A DNA stretch of 34,712 nt from Nocardioides sp. (GCA_030698375.1 JAUYLL010000110.1:1-34712); one strand, 5' to 3'; positions 1 to 9,377 are shown, counted from the first letter of the stretch. Numbers and translations: made by a program. Notes: generated from the letters alone by a model not told the origin.

Positions 1-542
1 CGGTCGTCCAGGTCGACGGTCCGCGGCGCCGGGGCGCGACCGGCCAGGCGCAGCGCCCGCACGCGTCGCCGGCTGCGCAGCGCGAGGGCGGCGATCACCT
101 GGTCGTTGTGGAAGCGCCGGGCCAGCTCCACCTTGCGGCAGGCCGCGCCGAGCTCGCCGACGAGCGCCGCCCCACCCGGTTGCTCGCGCACTCCCTCGAG
201 CAGCGCCGCGCCGTCCTCGTCGTCGGGGAAGACCAGCCGGAGCGCGAGCGAGAGCCGCGACTGCGCGTCCTCCCCGTCGGGCGGCAGTCCGTCCGCCCCC
301 AGCCGGGCCGCCGCGGCCGCGTCGACGACCAGCAGCGAGCTCGCCGGGTCGAGTGCCCCCGCCAGGCCGAGCTCCGTGGCGACGCCCGCGCGTCGTTGCA
401 GCTGGGTCTCCAGCGAGGCGTGGGCCAAGTCGAGCCGGTGGTGGAGCCGGTCGAGCCGGCGCGCGGTCCAGGTCAGCCACCACCCGAGCACCAGCAGCAG
501 GAGCACCAGGGCGACGAGCGCAGCCACGAGCAGCGGGGTCAT
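1..542 (-). CDS. Membrane-anchored protein upstream-linked to Nudix family, partial (C-terminus outside window)
   Basis: The ATG at 542 overlaps the pimA stop (ATGA), so it is the last visible gene of the PIM operon, and its 3' end lies beyond position 1. The visible 180 residues have one N-terminal membrane segment (about residues 3-24, LLVAALVALVLLLLVLGWW), a basic stretch, then a soluble Ala/Leu-rich helical region. The last visible part reads FHNDQVIAALALRSRR and then LRLAGRAPAPRTVDLDD. In actinobacteria the gene after pimA is commonly a membrane protein fused to a C-terminal Nudix hydrolase (mycobacterial Rv2609c-like), and the visible N-terminal part fits that layout. The Nudix box itself is not in the window, so the enzymatic assignment is inference from position and family resemblance. 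Confidence 0.7.
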   Translation of the reverse strand, partial: MTPLLVAALVALVLLLLVLGWWLTWTARRLDRLHHRLDLAHASLETQLQRRAGVATELGLAGALDPASSLLVVDAAAAARLGADGLPPDGEDAQSRLSLALRLVFPDDEDGAALLEGVREQPGGAALVGELGAACRKVELARRFHNDQVIAALALRSRRRVRALRLAGRAPAPRTVDLDD

Positions 543-1636
543 CCGCGCACCACCGTCTCGTAGACCTCCACGATCTCGGCCGCGACCGTCGCCCAGTCGT
601 ATCGCCGTACGCCGACCCGCGCCGCAGCGACGTAGGCCTCGCGCCGCGCGGGGTCTGCGAGCAACGCGACCGCCTGGCGTGCGAGATCGTCGGCGTCGAG
701 GTTGCGGAACGTCACGCCGAGCGCGCCGCCGGCCAGGACCGAGCGGAAGGCCGGCAGGTCGCTGGCCAGCACCGCCGTGCCGGCGGCCATCGCCTCGACC
801 AGCACGATGCCGAAGCTCTCGCCGCGGGTGTTGGGGGCGACATAGAGGTCGGCGGTCGCCAGTGCGTCGGCCTTGTCGGTGTCGTCGACCCGGCCGAGGA
901 AGTCCACGGAGCCCGCTGTCGACCCGAGGAGCGCCCGCGCTTCATCCACGTCGCCTCCCCCGACGACCAGCAGTCGCGCGCCGGGATGGGCCTCGAGGAC
1001 CTGGGGCCAGGCGCGGGCGAGCACGGCGAAGCCCTTGCGCTCCTCACCCAGCCGGCCGACGAAGGCGAGGGTCGGGTCCCCGCGCCACTCCGGACGCGGC
1101 TCCGCCCGGGCGTAGCGGTCGACGTACACGCCGTTGGGGACGACGACGGGCTCTCCGCCCTGGTGCTGCACCAGCGTGGCGCGAGCGTGCTCGGAGACCG
1201 CGATCCGCGCGGAGATCTTCTCCATGAACGGTCGCAGCACCCCGCCGGCGGCCGAGAGCGCGAGCGACCGGGTCTGGGAGGTGTGGAAGGTAGCCACGAC
1301 CGGGACGTCCGCGGCGGCCAGCGTCAGCAGGGAGGCGCTGGGGGTGCCGGGCTCGTGCACGTGCACGACATCGAAGTCGTGGTCGCGCAGCCACCGTCGG
1401 CAGCGTGCCGCCACGACCGGTCCGAAGCCGAGGTGGCTGACCGAGCCGTTGTAGGGAACCGGCATCGTGCGGCCCGCGGAGGTGACGTGGGCGGGCAGCC
1501 GCGACTCGTCCTCGACCGGCGCGAGCACGGCGACGTCGTGACCGAGCGCCATGAGCGACTCGGCGAGGTCGGTGACGTGGATCTGCACCCCACCGAAGGT
1601 GTCGAAGGAGTAGGGGCAGACGATCCCGATGCGCAT
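539..1636 (-). CDS. pimA: Phosphatidyl-myo-inositol alpha-mannosyltransferase (PimA)
   Basis: GT4-family, GT-B fold glycosyltransferase of 365 residues that adds the first mannose from GDP-mannose to phosphatidylinositol on the cytoplasmic face of the membrane, starting PIM synthesis. The N-terminus MRIGIVCPYSFDTFGGVQIH has the expected first Rossmann strand and a glycine-rich loop. ATFHTS places a His at residue 118, the position known to be important in mycobacterial PimA. FVGRLGEERKG (192-202) carries the Arg/Lys pair for the donor phosphates, and ESFGIVLVEAMAAG (273-286) is the E-x7-E motif. It lies 2 nt downstream of patA and overlaps the next gene by 4 nt (ATGA), so it is translationally linked on both sides. 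Operon position after pgsA and patA matches mycobacteria and makes the assignment firm. Confidence 0.95.
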   Translation of the reverse strand: MRIGIVCPYSFDTFGGVQIHVTDLAESLMALGHDVAVLAPVEDESRLPAHVTSAGRTMPVPYNGSVSHLGFGPVVAARCRRWLRDHDFDVVHVHEPGTPSASLLTLAAADVPVVATFHTSQTRSLALSAAGGVLRPFMEKISARIAVSEHARATLVQHQGGEPVVVPNGVYVDRYARAEPRPEWRGDPTLAFVGRLGEERKGFAVLARAWPQVLEAHPGARLLVVGGGDVDEARALLGSTAGSVDFLGRVDDTDKADALATADLYVAPNTRGESFGIVLVEAMAAGTAVLASDLPAFRSVLAGGALGVTFRNLDADDLARQAVALLADPARREAYVAAARVGVRRYDWATVAAEIVEVYETVVRG

Positions 1637-1638
1637 CC

Positions 1639-2553
1639 TCAGGCCTCCGGCGCAGCGGCCGCGGGGCCCCGGGCTGGGTCGAGGTCGGCGAGGAACACGC
1701 GCTGCATCATGTGCCAGTCGACGGGGTGCTCGCGGAAGGCGTCGGAGAAGACGTCGGCGACACCCTGCATCATCCGGACGTCACCCCCGTCCCCCCTGTC
1801 GTGCGGCACCGGCTCGTGGAAGGTGACGACCATCTCGCGGCCCTCGTGGTGCAGCGTCGCCGGCACCAGCGGTGCTCCGGTGCGCAGCGCCAGCTGTGCC
1901 GGCCCGCGCGGCATCGAGGCGGGCTCGCCGAGCAGGGTGACGGACGCCCCGGCGCGTGAGAGGTCGCGGTCGGCGAGCAGGCACACCAGGCCGCCGTCGG
2001 TGACCCACTCGGTGAGCCGGCGGGTGACCCCGTCCTCACCCAGCGGCAGCACGTGCATGCCGAGCCCGCTGCGGTAGGCCACGAACTCGTCGTACAGGCG
2101 CTCGGGGCGCAGCCGCTCGGCTACCGTCATCAGCGGCATTCCCTCTGCGCACGCCCAGGCCCCCGCCCAGTCCCAGTTCCCCATGTGGGGCAGGGCGATC
2201 ACCACGCCGTCGCCGGCGGCGTACGCGTCCCGGAGGACGTACTCGCGCACGATGCGGGTGCGCGCGAGGAGGTCGGCCAGGTCCCACGAGGGCAGCCGGA
2301 ACGACTCGCACCAGTAGCGCAGGTAGGACCGGACACCGGCCTCGGTGACGGCGTCGAGCTCGGTCTCGGGGACCGCCCGGGCCAGGTTGGCCCGCAGCCG
2401 CCGGACGCTCGCTCCCCCGCCTGCGTAGACCCTGGTGGCGATCCTGTCGAACAGCGCGTACGCCGCCGGCTCCGGGAGCAGCCGGACCAGCCGCCACCCG
2501 GCGACGTACGCCTGCGCGGAGGCCGACTCCCGCAGGCGCGATCCCGCGCTCAG
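1639..2553 (-). CDS. patA: Phosphatidylinositol mannoside acyltransferase (PatA-like)
   Basis: LpxL/HtrB-family membrane-associated acyltransferase that transfers a fatty acyl chain from acyl-CoA to the mannose of PIM. LPHMGNWDWAG carries the H-x4-D catalytic pair (His123, Asp128 counted from the proposed start). The C-terminus ends close to pimA (2-nt gap). The start is unusual: family members begin near the segment AYVAGWRLVRLLPEP, and no ATG or GTG lies in frame between a GTG at 2649, deep inside pgsA, and that segment. A CTG at 2553-2551 overlaps the pgsA stop (CTGA), and a G-run lies about 7 nt before it, so I chose it by analogy with ATGA coupling. It gives 304 residues, a normal family length. 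Function is firm; the start codon is inference. Confidence 0.88.
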   Translation of the reverse strand: MSAGSRLRESASAQAYVAGWRLVRLLPEPAAYALFDRIATRVYAGGGASVRRLRANLARAVPETELDAVTEAGVRSYLRYWCESFRLPSWDLADLLARTRIVREYVLRDAYAAGDGVVIALPHMGNWDWAGAWACAEGMPLMTVAERLRPERLYDEFVAYRSGLGMHVLPLGEDGVTRRLTEWVTDGGLVCLLADRDLSRAGASVTLLGEPASMPRGPAQLALRTGAPLVPATLHHEGREMVVTFHEPVPHDRGDGGDVRMMQGVADVFSDAFREHPVDWHMMQRVFLADLDPARGPAAAAPEA

Positions 2554-3176
2554 GCCGGGCCCCCCAGGGTCGGGTCGGCCAGAGCCTGGCGACGCACGAT
2601 GAGGCAACGTTGGACGACGGTGACGGTGCTGGCCACCGCGAGGGCCCACAGCACGATCGCGATGAGGATCGGCAGGTCAAAGATGCCGGCGAACCCGGTC
2701 ATCACCAGCACCGCGACCAGCCGGTCGGCCCGCTCGGCGATCCCGCCCTTGGCCTGCATCCCGAGCGACTCCGCCCGGGCTCGGGCGTAGGAGGTCACCG
2801 AGCCCATGACGAGGCAGTAGAGCGCCAGGACCATGAGGAGCTCGGACTCCCCCGGGCCGGCGAAGTAGAGCACCAGCCCCCCGAAGATCGCGGCATCGCC
2901 GATGCGGTCGAGGGTGGAGTCCAGGAAGGCACCCCACTTCGACGAGGTGCCCGAAATCCGGGCCATGTAGCCGTCGATGAGGTCGGAGAAGACGAAGGCG
3001 GTGATGACCAGCACGCCGATGAGCAGCTCGCCACGGGGGAAGAAGACCAGCGCGCCCGCGCTGACGCCGAGGGTGCCCACGAGGGTGACCGCGTCGGCGC
3101 TCACGCCCATCCGGAGCAGCAGGTGCGCGATTGGCGAGAAGACCTTGGTCCAGAAGCCGCGAAAACGTTCCAACAT
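2550..3176 (-). CDS. pgsA: Phosphatidylinositol phosphate synthase (CDP-alcohol phosphatidyltransferase)
   Basis: Integral membrane enzyme of 208 residues. It joins CDP-diacylglycerol and inositol-1-phosphate to form phosphatidylinositol phosphate, the precursor of the lipid that PatA and PimA act on. The complete CDP-alcohol phosphotransferase signature is visible: Asp65-x2-Asp68-Gly69-x2-Ala72-Arg73-x8-Gly82-x3-Asp86-x3-Asp90, in SDLIDGYMARISG and GAFLDSTLDRIGD. About six hydrophobic segments are present. It is the first gene of a pgsA-patA-pimA unit. No Shine-Dalgarno precedes the ATG; a TAGCCT hexamer at 3186-3191 (minus strand) ends 9 nt before it, suggesting a very short or absent leader. 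Other CDP-alcohol substrates (glycerol phosphate) are possible by motif alone, but the operon favours the inositol enzyme. Confidence 0.92.
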   Translation of the reverse strand: MLERFRGFWTKVFSPIAHLLLRMGVSADAVTLVGTLGVSAGALVFFPRGELLIGVLVITAFVFSDLIDGYMARISGTSSKWGAFLDSTLDRIGDAAIFGGLVLYFAGPGESELLMVLALYCLVMGSVTSYARARAESLGMQAKGGIAERADRLVAVLVMTGFAGIFDLPILIAIVLWALAVASTVTVVQRCLIVRRQALADPTLGGPA

Positions 3177-3282
3177 GGTGGCAGCAGGCTAGTGCCTACC
3201 CCGTCTTGGCGAGCCGGTCGGTGCGCAGTCTTGCCGTACTGTCGATGTACGGAGCCATCCAGGCGCCCAATCAGGGAGCGCC
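3177..3282. promoter_or_regulatory. Divergent intergenic region between pgsA and the CEO synthase-like gene
   Basis: A 106-bp region serves two divergent genes. On the minus strand TAGCCT (3186-3191) is a fair -10 for pgsA. On the plus strand a SD-like AGGGAGC lies just before the ATG at 3283. I see no convincing -35 box in either direction, so exact promoters are not assigned. Confidence 0.4.
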
Positions 3283-4515
3283 ATGAGCGACAAGTCACCC
3301 CACCACCTGCTGCGGCTCGGCGTCGTGGGGCGTTCGACCATGGAGAACGAGCACCGGCTCCCCCTGCACCCCGCACACCTGCCACGCATCGACGCGGACC
3401 TGCGTGCCGCGATGCTCCTCGAGGAGGGGTATGGCGAGCCGTTCGGGATCCCCGACCACGAGCTCGCGCCGCTCGTCGGCGAGATCTGCTCGCGCGCCGC
3501 TCTGCTCGAGGCGGCTGACGTCGTGCTGCTGCCCAAGCCTCAGCACGAGGACTTCAACGCCCTCCGGACCGGGCAGGTGCTGTGGGGTTGGCCGCACTGC
3601 GTCCAGGACCCCGTCGCGACCCAGGTCGCGATCGACCAGTCGCTGACCCTGATCGCGTTCGAGGCGATGAACTACTGGGACTCCCGGGGCGGCTTCGGCC
3701 TCCACGTCTTCCACAAGAACAACGAGCTCGCCGGCTTCGCCTCGGTGCTGCACGCGCTCGCCCTCGTCGGCACCACCGGCACCTACGGGCGCCCGCTCCG
3801 GGCGGTGGTGATCGGGTTCGGCGCGACCGCGCGCGGAGCCATCACGGCACTCAATGCCCACGGCATCCACGACGTGCAGGTCCTCACGAACCGCCAGGTC
3901 GGTGCGGTGGGCTCACCCATCCACTCGGTGCGGATCAGCCACTTCGCGCACGCCTCGGCCGCGCCCCACGAGACCCTCGTCTCCACCCCAGCCGGTCCGG
4001 TGCCCGTCGCGGACGTGCTGGCGGCCAGCGACGTCGTCGTCAACTGCACGTTTCAGGACACCGACCACCCGCTGACCTACCTCGACGAGTCCGACCTGCC
4101 CGCCTTCCGGCGCGGCAGCCTGATCGTCGACGTCTCCTGCGACGAGGGCATGGGGTTCAGTTGGGCCCGACCGACGACCTTCGACGAGCCGATGTTCACC
4201 GTGGGCGACGGCATCGGCTACTACGCGGTCGACCACACGCCGTCGTACCTGTGGGCCTCGGCGACCTGGGAGCTCAGCGAGGCGCTCATGCCGTTCCTGC
4301 GCACCGTGATGAGCGGACCGCAGGCCTGGGACACCGACCAGACCGTGACGCGCGCCATCGAGGTGCGCGACGGGGTCGTCGTGAACCCCGCGATCCTGTC
4401 CTTCCAGGGGCGGGCGGCCGAGCACCCCCACCCGGTCACGACCGGCGCCACGCCTCCGCAAGAAGGTCCCGGGTCTCCGACAGCAGCTGCGGCAGGGTCT
4501 TCGTCCCCCCGGTGA
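3283..4515 (+). CDS. N(5)-(carboxyethyl)ornithine synthase-like dehydrogenase (AlaDH/PNT family)
   Basis: The 410-residue protein has the two-domain fold of the alanine dehydrogenase/transhydrogenase family. The N-terminal RSTMENEHRLPLHPAHL and the LLPKPQ segment (Lys85) are family substrate-site motifs. GFGATARG (178-185) is the dinucleotide-binding glycine loop. The closest named family I recognise is N5-(carboxyethyl)ornithine synthase, which reductively condenses pyruvate with ornithine using NADPH; a related opine-type or alanine dehydrogenase activity cannot be excluded. AGGGAGC precedes the ATG. The gene interrupts the otherwise minus-strand HIT-pgsA block, and its last about 80 nt overlap the HIT gene on the opposite strand. 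The residues encoded there are low-complexity (Pro/Ala/Ser/Gly), so the enzyme core is unaffected by the overlap. Confidence 0.75.
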   Translation: MSDKSPHHLLRLGVVGRSTMENEHRLPLHPAHLPRIDADLRAAMLLEEGYGEPFGIPDHELAPLVGEICSRAALLEAADVVLLPKPQHEDFNALRTGQVLWGWPHCVQDPVATQVAIDQSLTLIAFEAMNYWDSRGGFGLHVFHKNNELAGFASVLHALALVGTTGTYGRPLRAVVIGFGATARGAITALNAHGIHDVQVLTNRQVGAVGSPIHSVRISHFAHASAAPHETLVSTPAGPVPVADVLAASDVVVNCTFQDTDHPLTYLDESDLPAFRRGSLIVDVSCDEGMGFSWARPTTFDEPMFTVGDGIGYYAVDHTPSYLWASATWELSEALMPFLRTVMSGPQAWDTDQTVTRAIEVRDGVVVNPAILSFQGRAAEHPHPVTTGATPPQEGPGSPTAAAAGSSSPR

Positions 4516-5005
4516 CCGTCATGAAATTGGCGTCTCCCGACCAGCGCGGCACGACGTGCTGGTGCAGGTGGGCGGCCAGCGAGCCGCCGGCGGCGGCCCC
4601 GAGGTTGAGGCCGATGTTGAACGCGTGCGGGGCCGAGACCGTGCGGATCGCCGTGAGGGCGTCCTTCGTCATGGACGCGACCTCCGCGGTCTCGGCGTCG
4701 TCGAGGTCGGTGTAGTCGGCGACGTGCCGGTACGGCAGGACCATGAGGTGGCCGGGGTTGTAGGGGTAGAGGTTCAGCACGGCGTACGTCGTGTCCCCCC
4801 GCGCCACCACCAGGTCACCCTCGCCGGGGTCCTTCCCGTCACTCGCCGCGATCCGACAGAACGGGCAGCCGGGCTCGGCCTCGGCCGGTTCCTCTTCGAC
4901 GCGGTCACCCCGGACGTAGGCCATCCGGTGCGGCGTCCAGAGCCGGTCGAGGGCGTCGGGGTTCCCGACGCCCGACTGACGGTGCCCCTCCTGCTCGCCC
5001 TGCAC
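4436..5005 (-). CDS. HIT-domain nucleotide hydrolase/phosphorylase
   Basis: Histidine-triad protein of 189 residues. HLHQHVVPR supplies the H-x-H-x-H triad (His146, 148, 150 from the chosen start). NLYPYNPGHLMVLPYRHV is the conserved strand-turn segment, and GCPFC gives a Cys pair typical of zinc-containing HIT proteins such as the Ap4A phosphorylase-like mycobacterial Rv2613c. It would act on dinucleoside polyphosphates or related nucleotides in the cytosol. The start is ambiguous: a GTG at 5005 lies 7 nt past the thrS stop with TGAGG just before it, and another GTG at 5050 lies inside thrS. I prefer 5005 because of spacing. It follows thrS directly on the same strand, as in mycobacteria. 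The 3' end overlaps the convergent gene by 80 nt. Confidence 0.88.
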   Translation of the reverse strand: MQGEQEGHRQSGVGNPDALDRLWTPHRMAYVRGDRVEEEPAEAEPGCPFCRIAASDGKDPGEGDLVVARGDTTYAVLNLYPYNPGHLMVLPYRHVADYTDLDDAETAEVASMTKDALTAIRTVSAPHAFNIGLNLGAAAGGSLAAHLHQHVVPRWSGDANFMTVTGGTKTLPQLLSETRDLLAEAWRRS

Positions 5006-5012
5006 CGCGGCC

Positions 5013-7013
5013 TCAGACCTGGACGCGGGCGGCGACGGCCTCGACGACACGCGCGATGGCGTCCTCGAGGGGCACGCCGTTGTCCTGGCGGCCGTGGCGG
5101 TTGCGGAAGCTGACCGCTCCGGCGGCGATGTCGTCGTTGCCGGCGATCATCATGAACGGCACCTTCTGCAGCTGGGCGTTGCGGATCTTCTTCTGCATCC
5201 GGTCGTCGGAGTCGTCGACCTCGACCCGCAGGCCGAGGGGACGCATCCGGCGTGCGACGTCGTGCAGGTAACCGGCGTGGTCGCCAGCGACCGGGATCGC
5301 CTGCACCTGGACGGGAGCCAGCCAGGGCGGGAAGGCGCCGGCGTAGTGCTCGACGAGCACCCCGATGAAGCGCTCGATGGAGCCGAACTTCGCGGAGTGG
5401 ATCATCACCGGCCGCTGGCGGGTGCCGTCGTCGGCCTGGTACTCCAGGCCGAACCGCTCCGGCTGGTTGAAGTCGTACTGGATCGTCGACATCTGCCAGG
5501 TCCGGCCGATCGCGTCGCGCGCCTGCACCGACACCTTCGGCCCGTAGTACGCCGCCCCGCCCGGATCCGGCACGAGCTCAAGGCCGGAGTCCTCGCAGAC
5601 GGTGCGCAGCACCTCGGTGGCGGTGTCCCACTGCTCGTGCGAGCCGATGAACTTCTCGTTGTCGTCGTCGCGGGTGGAAAGCTCGAGGTAGAAGTCGTCG
5701 AGGCCGAAGTCGCGCAGCAGGCCGAGCACGAAGTCGAGCAGGTGCTTGATCTCCCCCGGGGCCTGCTCGGGGGTGACGTAGGAGTGGGAGTCGTCCTGGG
5801 CGAAGCCGCGCACCCGGGTCAGCCCGTGCACCACGCCGGACTTCTCGTAGCGGTAGACGTGACCGAACTCGAAGAGCCGCAGCGGCAGCTCGCGGTAGGA
5901 CCGCCCGCGTGAGCGGTAGATGAGGTTGTGCATCGGGCAGTTCATCGCCTTGAGGCGGTACTCCGCCCCGTCCATCTCCATCGCTGGGAACATCGTGTCG
6001 GCGTAGTACGGCAGGTGGCCCGAGGTGTGGAAGAGGCCGTCCTTCGAGATGTGGGGCGTGCCGACGTACTCGAACCCCTCCTCGATGTGCCGCTGGCGGA
6101 CGTAGTCCTCCATCACCCGCTTGAGCACGCCGCCCTTGGGGTGGAAGACCGGCAGCCCGGAACCGAGCTCGTCGGGGAAGCTGAACAGGTCGAGGTCGCG
6201 GCCCAGGCGGCGGTGGTCGCGGCGCTCGGCCTCCTCGATGCGGTGCAGGTGCTCGGCGAGGGCTTCCTTGGACTCCCAGGCGGTGCCGTAGAGCCGCTGC
6301 AGTTGCTTGTTCTTCTCGTCCCCGCGCCAGTACGCCGCCGCCGAGCGCATGAGTTTGAAGGCCGGGATCCGCTTCGTGGTCGGCAGGTGCGGGCCGCGGC
6401 AGAGGTCCTTCCACGCCACCTCGCCCTTGCGGTCGAGGTTGTCGTACATGGTCAGCTCACCGGCACCGACCTCGACGTTGGCGCCCTCGGCCGCCTCCCC
6501 TGCCCCCGCCCCTTTGAGGCCGATGAGCTCGAGCTTGTAGGGCTCGTCGACCAGCTCGACCTGCGCCTCGTCGTCGCTGACCGCGCGACGGGAGAACCGC
6601 TGGTTCTCCTTGACGATCTTGCGCATCTTGGTCTCGATCTTCTCGAGGTCCTCGGGCGTGAACGGGGTCGGCACGTCGAAGTCGTAGTAGAAGCCGTCGG
6701 TGATCGGCGGACCGATGCCCAGCTTGGCCTCGGGGAAGAGCTCCTGGACGGCCTGGGCCATCACGTGCGCGCAGGAGTGCCGCAGGATGTCGCGTCCGTC
6801 GGCGGAATCGATGGCCACCGGCTCCACGACGTCGCCCTGCTCGATCTCGTGGCTGAGGTCGCGCAGGTCCTCACCGACCCGGGCGGCGATGACGGTCGGC
6901 TCGTCGGCGAAGAGCTCCCAGGCCTTCGACCCCGTCTCCACGACCCGATCCACCCGCTCCCCTGCGTGGACGACGGTCACGGTGATCTCGGGCAAAACGG
7001 ACTCCTCGGACAT
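5013..7013 (-). CDS. thrS: Threonyl-tRNA synthetase
   Basis: Class II synthetase of 666 residues that charges tRNA-Thr with threonine. From the N-terminus: a TGS domain (about 1-61); the editing domain with H-x3-H in [11 protein letters not shown] (His79, His83); the catalytic core with [17 protein letters not shown] (motif 1 region), [20 protein letters not shown] with the zinc-binding Cys, and motif 2 around [20 protein letters not shown]; then a C-terminal anticodon-binding domain ending in [10 protein letters not shown]. The open frame runs upstream to 7283, but the family N-terminus begins at the ATG at 7013 ([15 protein letters not shown]). A TACGAT -10-like hexamer lies at 7038-7043 on the minus strand, giving a leader of roughly 18 nt. 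It heads the minus-strand block with the HIT gene. Confidence 0.97.
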   Translation of the reverse strand: MSEESVLPEITVTVVHAGERVDRVVETGSKAWELFADEPTVIAARVGEDLRDLSHEIEQGDVVEPVAIDSADGRDILRHSCAHVMAQAVQELFPEAKLGIGPPITDGFYYDFDVPTPFTPEDLEKIETKMRKIVKENQRFSRRAVSDDEAQVELVDEPYKLELIGLKGAGAGEAAEGANVEVGAGELTMYDNLDRKGEVAWKDLCRGPHLPTTKRIPAFKLMRSAAAYWRGDEKNKQLQRLYGTAWESKEALAEHLHRIEEAERRDHRRLGRDLDLFSFPDELGSGLPVFHPKGGVLKRVMEDYVRQRHIEEGFEYVGTPHISKDGLFHTSGHLPYYADTMFPAMEMDGAEYRLKAMNCPMHNLIYRSRGRSYRELPLRLFEFGHVYRYEKSGVVHGLTRVRGFAQDDSHSYVTPEQAPGEIKHLLDFVLGLLRDFGLDDFYLELSTRDDDNEKFIGSHEQWDTATEVLRTVCEDSGLELVPDPGGAAYYGPKVSVQARDAIGRTWQMSTIQYDFNQPERFGLEYQADDGTRQRPVMIHSAKFGSIERFIGVLVEHYAGAFPPWLAPVQVQAIPVAGDHAGYLHDVARRMRPLGLRVEVDDSDDRMQKKIRNAQLQKVPFMMIAGNDDIAAGAVSFRNRHGRQDNGVPLEDAIARVVEAVAARVQV

Positions 7014-7037
7014 CAAGACAAGGCATGCTGGGTCATG

Positions 7038-7043
7038 ATCGTA
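7038..7043 (-). promoter_or_regulatory. Probable -10 element of thrS
   Basis: TACGAT on the minus strand fits TANNNT and lies 24 nt before the thrS ATG. No clear -35 is seen. The 106-bp gap to the divergent sulfatase contains no other obvious signal. Confidence 0.4.
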
Positions 7044-7119
7044 TCGACCACCGGACCCGGCACGCCGCCGGGTTTGCCGCACCACGCGGCGCCTGCCTCG
7101 AGAGGAACCCCCCGCCTCC

Positions 7120-9222
7120 ATGCTGCGACGCACTCGGACGTTGACCGCAGCGACGGCGACGGCGGTGGTGCTCGGCACCCTGGCCCTCGTGCCGTCGCCG
7201 GGGACTGCCGACACCCGGACCTTCGCCGACCCCACCGGGCCCCGCGGCGGACACGCCATCGAGTCGGTGAAGGTCGACAACACCGGCCCCCGGGTCGGTG
7301 TCGTCGTGCGTCACCGCTCTGCGGACTGGCGCGGCCGGGTGACCATCAAGATCGACGCGGTCGGTGGCCCGCGCGCCGACTACACCGCGGCGGCGAACCA
7401 CGCCCACCGGCCCCGTCGCACCTTCGTCCGCGCGGGCGGTGCCGCCTGGCGGTGCGGCTCCCGTACCTTCGACACGCGGCCAGACCGCCGGGTCACCCGG
7501 CTGAGCATGAACCGCGCCTGCATGGGCGGCGCCCCGAAGATGAAGGTCACCGTCATCGTGCGCAGCCCCGGCAAGCGCCGCGACGTCGCGCGGACGCCGA
7601 TCGTGACCCGGACGGTGCGCACAGCCCCCGTTCCGCAGGACCCGCCGAACGTGGTGATGTTCATGCTCGACGACATGCGCGCCGACGACCTGCGCTACAT
7701 GCCGAACACCCGGCGGCTGATCGCTGCCCAGGGCGTCAGCTTCGCCAACGCCTTCGCGCCCTACCCGCTGTGCTGCCCGGCCCGAGCCTCGGTGATGACG
7801 GGGACCTACACGCACAACCACGGGGTCTACAGCCACCTGCCGCCGTACGGGTTCACCCGCTTCGACGACTCCTCGACGTTCGCGACCTGGCTGCGCACGG
7901 CCGGGTACCGCACCGCCTACCTCGGCAAGTACCTCAACGGGTATGGCCGCCAGCCGGCTCCCGGCGCCGAGGCCGGGACCACCTCGACGCAGTACGTCCC
8001 CCCGGGCTGGACCGACTGGCACGCCTCCATCGACGGCGGGCTGCCCGCCTCCCACCCGGACAACGGCGGCACCTACCGCTACAACAACACCACCCTGAAC
8101 AACAACGGCCGGGGCTACATCAGCCTCAAGGGCCGCTACCAGACCCGGGCGTACGGCGACCTCGCGACGAACAAGATCGCCCAGATGGCCGCCTCGCCGA
8201 AGCCGTTCCTCTACTACGTGTCGTTCACCGCGCCACACCATGGGAAGCCGAACAACCCCGACGACCCGGCCCCCGTCACGCGCGACGACGGCACCACCAC
8301 CCGGGTGGTCACGCCCTCGGTGCCTGCCAACGCCCGCGGGCGATTCGACTCGATCATCACCGAGGCACCCGGGGCGTACTGGCTCGACCCGGATCCCAGC
8401 GACCGGCCAGAGGAGATGCGCACGGTCCCTCCGCTCAACGAGGCCGAGAAGGCCGCCCTGCTCGAGGCCACCCGACAGCGGGCCGAGTCGGTCGGCATCG
8501 TCGACGACCAGGTCGGCCGGGTCATGGCCTCGCTCGAGGCCACGGGCGAGCTGGAGCAGACCTACGTCCTGTTGACCTCCGACAACGGCTACTTCCTCGG
8601 CGAGCACGGCATCCGCCAAGGGAAGGTACTGCCCTACGAGCCATCGCTTCGGGTGCCGCTGGTGATGCGTGGCCCCGGCATCCCCCAGGGGCAGGTCCGT
8701 CACGACCCGGTCCTTTCGACCGACCTGGCACCGACCTTCGCCGAGATCGCCGGGGTCTCGCCGACCAGTCCCGTCGACGGGATCTCGGTGCTCGACCTGG
8801 CCCGCACCGGTGACCGGGGTTGGACACGGCCGGTGCTCGTGGTGACCGGTCCCCGCTCGACCGTGCGCGACACCGACGAGGCCGGCGCACCTGTCACCCC
8901 GGACGACCCCGGGGCGATCGACCAGCGGTTCCTGCTCGGCGTACGCACCGCGCGCTATCTCTACACCGACCGGGCCAGTGGTCACGAGGAACTCTTCGAC
9001 CTCCGCACCGACCCCTCCCAGTACGACAACGTGATCGACGAGGACGTCCCGGTCCCCGACGACCCGCGGAGGATGACGTACGCCGAGGTCAGCGACCTGC
9101 TGCGCCAGCAGTTGGCCCGGGTGCGAGCCTGCAAGGAGGACGCCTGCAACGCCCCGCTGCCACCCGAGCTGGTCGAGGCGCCACCGGTGTGGCCACCGAT
9201 GAGGTCGCTGCTGCCCCGCTGA
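7120..9222 (+). CDS. Secreted sulfatase (alkaline-phosphatase superfamily)
   Basis: 700-residue arylsulfatase-type enzyme that hydrolyses sulfate esters outside the cell. Residues 1-30 are a signal peptide (RRTR, hydrophobic core, then SPGTA). Residues 31-170 form an N-terminal domain I cannot name. The sulfatase domain starts with [14 protein letters not shown], whose Asp184/Asp185 bind the metal. The nucleophile motif is CCPAR (218-222), a C-x-P-x-R signature whose first Cys would be converted to formylglycine by FGE; it is followed by [15 protein letters not shown]. Later, [13 protein letters not shown] supplies the metal-binding Asp-Asn. The C-terminus contains [16 protein letters not shown], typical of N-acetylglucosamine-6-sulfatase-like members. 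Substrate is not predictable. It is a single-gene unit closed by the palindrome at 9248-9283. Confidence 0.93.
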   Translation: MLRRTRTLTAATATAVVLGTLALVPSPGTADTRTFADPTGPRGGHAIESVKVDNTGPRVGVVVRHRSADWRGRVTIKIDAVGGPRADYTAAANHAHRPRRTFVRAGGAAWRCGSRTFDTRPDRRVTRLSMNRACMGGAPKMKVTVIVRSPGKRRDVARTPIVTRTVRTAPVPQDPPNVVMFMLDDMRADDLRYMPNTRRLIAAQGVSFANAFAPYPLCCPARASVMTGTYTHNHGVYSHLPPYGFTRFDDSSTFATWLRTAGYRTAYLGKYLNGYGRQPAPGAEAGTTSTQYVPPGWTDWHASIDGGLPASHPDNGGTYRYNNTTLNNNGRGYISLKGRYQTRAYGDLATNKIAQMAASPKPFLYYVSFTAPHHGKPNNPDDPAPVTRDDGTTTRVVTPSVPANARGRFDSIITEAPGAYWLDPDPSDRPEEMRTVPPLNEAEKAALLEATRQRAESVGIVDDQVGRVMASLEATGELEQTYVLLTSDNGYFLGEHGIRQGKVLPYEPSLRVPLVMRGPGIPQGQVRHDPVLSTDLAPTFAEIAGVSPTSPVDGISVLDLARTGDRGWTRPVLVVTGPRSTVRDTDEAGAPVTPDDPGAIDQRFLLGVRTARYLYTDRASGHEELFDLRTDPSQYDNVIDEDVPVPDDPRRMTYAEVSDLLRQQLARVRACKEDACNAPLPPELVEAPPVWPPMRSLLPR

Positions 9223-9247
9223 GCGGGACGGACCCCCGCGTCGTACG

Positions 9248-9283
9248 ACGAAGGCCGGCTCCCCGCGGGGAGCCGGCCTTCGT
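9248..9283. terminator. Long perfect palindrome, bidirectional terminator
   Basis: A 17-bp stem with only a 2-nt centre (left arm ACGAAGGCCGGCTCCCC, right arm its exact complement) lies 25 nt after the sulfatase stop and just downstream of the convergent tRNA-Val gene. There is no U-tract, which is usual for actinobacterial terminators. It would stop transcription from both sides. Confidence 0.75.
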
Positions 9284-9288
9284 GGTGC

Positions 9289-9363
9289 TGGTGGGCGATA
9301 CTGGGTTCGAACCAGTGACCTCTTCGGTGTGAACGAAGCGCGCTACCACTGCGCCAATCGCCC
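9289..9363 (-). tRNA. tRNA-Val (anticodon CAC), CCA encoded
   Basis: The acceptor arms GGGCGAT (9363-9357) and ATCGCCC (9299-9293) pair perfectly. The anticodon stem CTTCG/CGAAG encloses the loop TTCACAC, giving anticodon CAC. The T-arm reads CTGGTTCGAACCCAG. The discriminator A is followed by a genome-encoded CCA (9291-9289), unlike the three tRNAs at 11567-11854. Confidence 0.97.
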
Positions 9364-9377
9364 GCGATGCGCGTCAG

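Noticed and set aside
353-2077. Long plus-strand open frames opposite pimA and patA
   Set aside because: They are antisense shadows in high-GC DNA; the minus strand carries complete family motifs and ATGA couplings.
5928-8813. Very long plus-strand frame across thrS and the sulfatase
   Set aside because: It is a GC-frame artefact spanning two well-supported genes on different strands.
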